In this document: piece after piece, positions 5,971 through 9,863 of the stretch | Numbering within the stretch: position 1 is the stretch's first letter | How the letters are laid out: the number at the start of each line of letters is the position of its first letter | Assembly: GCA_016207545.1 (NCBI GenBank) | Contig: JACQPO010000118.1 | Location: 1-9,863 of the forward strand | DNA from: Methanobacteriota archaeon | GTDB taxonomy: Archaea > Thermoplasmatota > Thermoplasmata > RBG-16-68-12 > EA-27 | Direction: 5' to 3' | DNA length: 9,863 nucleotides | Made by a program: the position numbers and the translations under genes | The notes under the pieces: generated by a model | What the model saw: only the letters and a program-made list of their open reading frames with translations | The model's database searches: none | What the model was told of the DNA's origin: nothing

Positions 5971-8136
5971 GTGGCGAGTACGTCAGGCGTGACGGCGGGG
6001 ATACGGCGTTGCCTCGGTCTGCTCGTCCTCGCTCTGCTCCTCCTTTTGGCGGGGTCGCCCGTCTTCGCGGGCGTCGGGCCAAAGCCCGCGGACACGACGG
6101 GCCCCACGATCACGTTTCTCGAGGTCGACCCGAATCCCGTCCTCCCGGGATCCATGATCGTGCGCGCGACCGCCGCGGACGACGCATCCGTCGTCGTCGC
6201 GGGGGAATTCCTCGTCGACGACCCCGTTACGAGCCCGCGCTACCTGCTGACCCTCGCGGACGGGTCCGCGGACACCACGACGGAGGACCTCGAGTGGGTG
6301 GGCACGTACGACTCCTTCCCGCCGGGATTGCACACCTTGTGGGCGCGGGCCCGCGACGCGGCGAACAACTGGGGGCTGTACGATACGATCCAGTTCTTCG
6401 TCGCGAACGCGACCACGCTCGGGCCCACGGTGGGCGGGGTCAGCGTCGCGCCCACCGACGTGTCCCTCGGCGCCGCGGTGACGATCGCCGCGACGGCCTC
6501 GACGCCGTTCGCGGGAAGCTCGGTCGAGGCCGCGGAGTACTTCGTCGACACCCCCGGCGACCCGGGCACGGGGACCGCGATGCAGGGGGCGTTCGGGAGC
6601 GCGACCGTGCCGGTCGACTGGAGCGGCGTCCTCGTCCTCCCACGAGGGGCGCACGCGGTATACGTCCACGCCCGGAACGACGCGGGCACGTGGGGGGACT
6701 TCGGGACCGCGAACCTGACCGTTCGGGCGCCGGACCTCGCGACCCGCCTCCTCGTGGACCGGGTCACCGCCCGGCCGGGGGAGGACGTCACGTACACGGT
6801 CGTGTTCGAGAACGCGGGGAACGCGGACGCCACGAGCGTGTGGGTGAACGTGACCCTCCCGTCCGCGGTGGCCTACTTGGCTGACACGGCGGCGGACGCG
6901 GGTGGCGTCCGGACGGCCGGGACCCATTACGTGTTCACGGACGTCGCCCCGGAGGTGCGCGGGTTCACAATCCGGAGTCAGGTCGCCGCGGGGACCCCGG
7001 ATGCAACCCCCTTAGAGGCCGCCGTGGACGTGGACTTCACGAACGACGCGGGCTGGGACTTCCCCGCGGTCCGCGCGACCGCGACGGGGGACGTCGTCGC
7101 CCCGGAACTTGCGCTGGCGCTGCAGGGTCCCACGACCGCGAACGCCGGAGAGGCGGCGACGTACGTCATCCAGCTTAATAACGTAGGATCCCGCACGATT
7201 CCCACGGTCGACGTCGCCCTGCTCGCCACCCCCGCCCCCGACGTGGTCGCGGACACCGCCGCCAACCTGGGCGGCATGCCCACGGGGCCGGGCAGTTGGC
7301 GGTTCCCGGACCTGCCGCAGGGCTCCCACTCGTTCGTCGTCCTCGAGCGCGTACCCGAGACTGCGGCGAACGGGGCCCAGGTCGCCCGCATCGTGAGCGT
7401 CACGTACGTCTCCCGGAGCGGCACCGGGGCGGAGGTTCGGGAGGTCCTTTCGCTCCAGGTTGCTGCGCCGTCCTTCACCCTCCGGGCGACCGCGGACCGC
7501 AGGGAGGTCCCGGAAGGGGAGGCGGTGGCGATTGCGGTCCGCTTCGCGAACGGAGGGTCCGTGCCGGCGGGGTCCGTGTGGATCAACCTGACCCTTCCCC
7601 GCGGCCTCGCGCTCGCAGGCGGCGACCCACCGACGGCATCCGCGGGCGGACGGGCCTCGTGGCGGTTCACCGACGTCGCGCCCGGGAGCTACGCGCTGAC
7701 CGTCCTCGTGAGGGCGCAGGGGGTCGCGACGTTTAGCCTCGCGTTCGCCCTCGCGTACACGAGCCCGAACGGCGTCTTCCTGGCAATCGTCGGCGCTCCG
7801 GCCGTCCTCGCGGTCCTCCCCGCCCCGGCCCCCGTCGCGGGGTTCGCGGCCGTGTTCGCCTTCGTGGCCGTCGCCGTGGCGGTCGCGGGATTCCTCGCGA
7901 CGGAGCGGGGGGCGTACGCGGTGTTCCGTCGCCTCGGCCGCGGCCCCGAAACCCCCGAGGTCCGAGCGCGGGTCGGCGCGTTCGTGTTGAACCATCCCGG
8001 CGCCTCCTACGCGCAGATCCGAGAATTCCTGGCGCTGCCCAACGGGCCCCTCGCCCGCCACCTGTCCGGCCTCGAGGCCGCAGGGGCGGTTCGGTCCGAG
8101 GCGTCGGGGAAGTACCGGCGGTTCTACCCGAAGTGA
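5971..8136 (+). CDS. Membrane-anchored surface protein with Ig-like repeats and cytoplasmic winged-helix domain
   Basis: About 721 residues. The N-terminus has a signal peptide: arginines then a leucine-rich core (residues 14-29) and a likely cleavage site after SPVFA. Residues 44-146 and 151-253 are two copies of an Ig-like module, each with a GEFLVD/AEYFVD strand and a final LHTLWARARD/AHAVYVHARN block. Residues 254-583 hold three further DUF11/CARDB-like beta modules (VTYTVVFENAGNADA, ATYVIQLNNVGS, VAIAVRFANGGS). A single membrane helix spans 621-643, followed by an arginine-rich stretch. Residues 666-721 form a winged helix: YAQIREFLALPNGPLARHLSGLE, then AGAVRSEASGKYRRFYP. This predicts a surface sensor with a DNA-binding tail; ligand and targets are unknown. 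Start choices are GTG 5971, GTG 5989 (which gives the neatest signal peptide) or TTG 5920. None has a good ribosome binding site. Confidence 0.88.
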   Translation: MASTSGVTAGIRRCLGLLVLALLLLLAGSPVFAGVGPKPADTTGPTITFLEVDPNPVLPGSMIVRATAADDASVVVAGEFLVDDPVTSPRYLLTLADGSADTTTEDLEWVGTYDSFPPGLHTLWARARDAANNWGLYDTIQFFVANATTLGPTVGGVSVAPTDVSLGAAVTIAATASTPFAGSSVEAAEYFVDTPGDPGTGTAMQGAFGSATVPVDWSGVLVLPRGAHAVYVHARNDAGTWGDFGTANLTVRAPDLATRLLVDRVTARPGEDVTYTVVFENAGNADATSVWVNVTLPSAVAYLADTAADAGGVRTAGTHYVFTDVAPEVRGFTIRSQVAAGTPDATPLEAAVDVDFTNDAGWDFPAVRATATGDVVAPELALALQGPTTANAGEAATYVIQLNNVGSRTIPTVDVALLATPAPDVVADTAANLGGMPTGPGSWRFPDLPQGSHSFVVLERVPETAANGAQVARIVSVTYVSRSGTGAEVREVLSLQVAAPSFTLRATADRREVPEGEAVAIAVRFANGGSVPAGSVWINLTLPRGLALAGGDPPTASAGGRASWRFTDVAPGSYALTVLVRAQGVATFSLAFALAYTSPNGVFLAIVGAPAVLAVLPAPAPVAGFAAVFAFVAVAVAVAGFLATERGAYAVFRRLGRGPETPEVRARVGAFVLNHPGASYAQIREFLALPNGPLARHLSGLEAAGAVRSEASGKYRRFYPK

Positions 8137-8145
8137 CCCGGGTCA
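8134..8145. repeat. Perfect 12-bp palindrome spanning two convergent stop codons
   Basis: TGACCCGGGTCA is its own reverse complement. Its first three bases are the stop of the winged-helix surface protein and its last three, read on the minus strand, are the stop of tiaS. Whether it has a role (for example protein binding or 3'-end formation) cannot be told; shared TGA stops make half of the symmetry automatic. Confidence 0.5.
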
Positions 8146-9318
8146 CGTCGACCGGAACCGCTTGAGGGGCTTCGCGAGGTGGCGGCGCGCGGACACCGCG
8201 GGCTCGTACCAGCCGGGGGCGATCGCCCGGCGCCCCGGCACGAGGGACACGACTCGGAGCTTCTCCAAGTTGATCGTCCGCGGGGACGCCCGCACGGCCC
8301 CGCACGCCCGGACGAAATCGCCCGGACGCAGGGACCGGACGACGCGCCGGAACTCCTTCGACGGCTCGTACGCCGTGCAGTCGACCCGGTCCGCGCCCCG
8401 GTCGATGGGGACGACGACGTGACCGCCGGGCAGCGAGCGCGGCATCCCCGCCACGGCGCCCTCGACCGTGACGGAGGTGCGGGGGACGAGGGGGCCGCCG
8501 TTCGCGGGGATCAGATGGTCGTCCGTCCCCTGGTTCGTTTCGAAGAGGAGCCAACGGTCCGCGGGTTCCGTGGTCAGGGTCGCGAGGGCGGTGGGGAGGA
8601 CCTCCGGGTCGTCCCCGCGGACGCCGCACAGAATCGGGCAGGGAGAGTGCGGGGCTAGGACGACGCGGCGGTTCGCGTAGTCGTAGTTGTGGAACGTGGA
8701 CGGGAACCGCCGGTCCATCTCGAGGACGGACGCTTCGTCGAGGCTCCGCGGAGTGCCCCAGCGCGACCGTTCCCGGTACGCGAGGACCTCGTACGTCCGG
8801 TCCTGCGGACGCCAGCTGACCGCGGCGAGAGCCCCGATGCGCCCTCGTCCTTCCTTGAACCCGCCAATTCGGCCTCGGCCCGCGCCGGCCGCGAGCGCCT
8901 CGGTGAGCGACACAATCGTGCGGACCGCCCGCCAGTACAGCCGCGGTCCCGGCCGCTCCGTCAGCAACGCGTACCCGGGGTGCGTCGTGGGATCGTCAAG
9001 CGCGCTCCACCGGGCGATGACCGTCCGCACGCGGGCTTCGAACGCGTCGTCCACGGGCGCGGGGTCTCCGCGCGGATAGGCCCGCACGGGGCGACCGTCC
9101 AGTTCCCCGACGACGCGCGGCTCGCCCCGGCCCCGGCCGAACCGCACGTACACGGCCCCGTTCCCGCGGGTCTTCCACGGAACGTTCGGGTTCAGGCGGA
9201 CGAGGCGCGGCCATCCGAGGAGGTCCCAGTCCTCGAACTCCCGCACGAGCTCCGTCGCGAGGTACGTCGTGCACAGACCTTGGCGGGAGTCCGTGTCGTC
9301 GACGCCGACATGCGCCAC
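8143..9318 (-). CDS. tiaS: tRNA(Ile2) 2-agmatinylcytidine synthetase TiaS, lacking the zinc ribbon
   Basis: A 391-residue TiaS, shorter than the usual roughly 420. The enzyme joins agmatine to C34 of tRNA-Ile(CAU) using ATP so that it reads AUA codons. Present are VGVDDTDSRQGLCTTYLA (residues 4-21), RLNPNVPWKTRGNGAV (41-56), THPGYAL (112-118), GRGRIGALAA (157-166), TFHNYDY (208-214), CPILCGVRGDD (227-237) and FETNQGTDDHL (259-269). An OB-fold region follows (about 280-357). Canonical TiaS then has a four-cysteine zinc ribbon; here LRVVSLVPGRRAIAPG leads straight into the conserved tail WYEPAVSARRHLAKPL, with no CxxC pair. The start is GTG 9318 and no clear ribosome binding site is seen. It follows a small membrane protein gene by 37 bases and converges on the surface protein gene. 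Confidence 0.94.
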   Translation of the reverse strand: MAHVGVDDTDSRQGLCTTYLATELVREFEDWDLLGWPRLVRLNPNVPWKTRGNGAVYVRFGRGRGEPRVVGELDGRPVRAYPRGDPAPVDDAFEARVRTVIARWSALDDPTTHPGYALLTERPGPRLYWRAVRTIVSLTEALAAGAGRGRIGGFKEGRGRIGALAAVSWRPQDRTYEVLAYRERSRWGTPRSLDEASVLEMDRRFPSTFHNYDYANRRVVLAPHSPCPILCGVRGDDPEVLPTALATLTTEPADRWLLFETNQGTDDHLIPANGGPLVPRTSVTVEGAVAGMPRSLPGGHVVVPIDRGADRVDCTAYEPSKEFRRVVRSLRPGDFVRACGAVRASPRTINLEKLRVVSLVPGRRAIAPGWYEPAVSARRHLAKPLKRFRST

Positions 9319-9355
9319 GCTGGCCTGAAGGTCGTCACAGGCTTCTGCCTTGCGC

Positions 9356-9742
9356 TTACGCGAAGTCCTTTCGGGAGACTGCCACCAAGATCAGGCCGAT
9401 CAGGCCCAAGATGCTCCCGAGGATGAAGCCAAAGCCGAGAAGGCCGAAGATGCCCCCGACGAGCGCCAGGCCCCACATCTTCCTCTGGACGCCCATGACG
9501 CCGCCAACGAGCGCGATCAGACCGAAGATGATGAAGATCGCGCCGCAGACCGCGAAGAAGGCAGAGACGTCGATGAAGACGCCCGGCAGGCCAGCGCCCA
9601 GGGCGGCAATCCAGACTCCCTGGACGATCGCCAGGATCCCGGATACGAGAGTCAGGGCCCCTCCCGCGACGGGCAGCATCGATCGCTCTTGCATCATCGG
9701 TTGCGCCATCGGCATTGGCGGGGGCGGTGGTGCGGCAGCCAT
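9356..9742 (-). CDS. Small four-helix membrane protein with Pro/Met-rich N-terminus
   Basis: A 128-residue protein. The first 22 residues are rich in alanine, proline and methionine (MAAAPPPPPMPMAQPMMQER), probably an unstructured tail. Hydrophobic segments follow at about 24-50, 59-84, 90-105 and 107-122, separated by short polar turns (QRK at 86-88), and the protein ends SRKDFA. I do not recognise a family beyond a general resemblance to small DUF4064-type membrane proteins, and no catalytic residue is visible. A GTG five codons upstream (9757) also opens the frame, but the strong TATA box sits about 25 bases before the ATG at 9742, which points to that ATG and a leaderless message. tiaS lies 37 bases downstream on the same strand and may be co-transcribed. 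Confidence 0.8.
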   Translation of the reverse strand: MAAAPPPPPMPMAQPMMQERSMLPVAGGALTLVSGILAIVQGVWIAALGAGLPGVFIDVSAFFAVCGAIFIIFGLIALVGGVMGVQRKMWGLALVGGIFGLLGFGFILGSILGLIGLILVAVSRKDFA

Positions 9743-9760
9743 GGCTGGGGCACCCACATC

Positions 9761-9772
9761 TTAATATATAAT
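9761..9772 (-). promoter_or_regulatory. Strong TATA box for the small membrane protein (and perhaps tiaS)
   Basis: The minus strand reads ATTATATATTAA, the most A/T-rich run in the window and a near-ideal archaeal box A. Its centre is about 25 bases upstream of ATG 9742, so transcription should start at the start codon itself. The element is nearly palindromic and could in principle also fire rightward, but no plus-strand gene begins in the remaining 90 bases. Confidence 0.7.
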
Positions 9773-9804
9773 GCTAGCGCGGGGGCTTCCTGTGGGACGC
9801 GGGG

Positions 9805-9863
9805 TCAGTATTCCCCGAGCGTCCCCTCCCGCCTCGCACTTCGCTCGATCCGCTTGTACACCC
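9805..9863 (-). CDS. C-terminal end of an unidentified protein (partial)
   Basis: The minus strand, entering from the right edge, reads VYKRIERSARREGTLGEY and then TGA (9807-9805). The other two minus-strand frames here give low-complexity or unlikely sequence. This frame has mostly G or C in third codon positions, as real genes in the window do, and a charged helix-like composition typical of a protein end. Eighteen codons are too few to name a family. It lies upstream of, and on the same strand as, the small membrane protein, whose own TATA box begins about 30 bases after this stop. Confidence 0.5.
   Translation of the reverse strand, partial: VYKRIERSARREGTLGEY

Noticed and set aside
4647..6884. 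745-codon plus-strand frame across the aminotransferase and surface-protein genes
   Set aside because: It is frame-shifted relative to both real genes and encodes Arg/Gly/Pro-rich sequence with no domain. It also spans the intergenic region, which a real gene here would not.
8143..8145. Truncated tiaS from a frameshift near its 3' end
   Set aside because: The conserved tail WYEPAVSARRHLAKPL follows in the same frame, so the zinc ribbon is missing internally and not through premature termination.
9761..9780. Plus-strand promoter from the near-palindromic TATA run
   Set aside because: No plus-strand reading frame with coding character begins in the last 90 bases; the minus-strand spacing to ATG 9742 explains the element.
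1..9863. CRISPR array, insertion sequence, tRNA gene or defence island
   Set aside because: No regularly spaced repeats, transposase motifs, cloverleaf-like sequence or known defence genes were seen on either strand.

Overview
The window looks like core chromosome of a GC-rich archaeon. The clearest evidence is an archaeal RNA polymerase subunit K gene, an archaeal-type (SA-like) ribosomal protein S2, and the archaea-only tRNA-Ile2 agmatidine synthetase TiaS. There are also TATA-box promoters, frequent GTG starts, and small families (DUF6015-like, DUF5679-like) that I associate with Thermoplasmata and neighbouring Euryarchaeota. A high-GC member of the Thermoplasmatota is my best guess, but this is inference. 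Coding density is very high, no stretch over 300 bases lacks a gene, and I see no mobile elements, CRISPR array, tRNA or rRNA.

Layout. Positions 1-912 (minus strand) hold a DUF6015-like small protein followed by the N-terminal part of a membrane site-2 protease that runs off the left edge. A plus-strand cutA (1008-1331) follows, converging on the end of a four-gene minus-strand operon: rpoK (4248-4069), eno (4082-2883), rps2 (2874-2263) and a MEMO1-family gene (2202-1339). rpoK and eno overlap by 14 bases, and rpoK has a clear TATA box and ribosome binding site. This is the tail of the widespread archaeal rpl18e-rpl13-rps9-rpoN-rpoK-eno-rps2 cluster, cut off at rpoK, with a divergent promoter region at 4249-4372.

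On the other side of that promoter region three plus-strand genes follow. They are a 46-residue double-CxxC protein (DUF5679-like), a class III PLP aminotransferase, and a large secreted or membrane protein with tandem Ig-like repeats outside, one C-terminal membrane helix and a cytoplasmic winged-helix DNA-binding domain. The last of these converges on a minus-strand pair, TiaS preceded by a small four-helix membrane protein with a leaderless promoter. At the far right edge the last 18 codons of another minus-strand gene are visible.

Three observations are most worth a second look. The TiaS keeps all catalytic signatures and its C-terminal tail but lacks the usual zinc ribbon. The surface-anchored winged-helix protein looks like a membrane-bound one-component regulator. 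The rpoK/eno overlap coincides with an unusual RpoK C-terminus. I see no novel multi-gene defence or mobile system here; most of the window is housekeeping.
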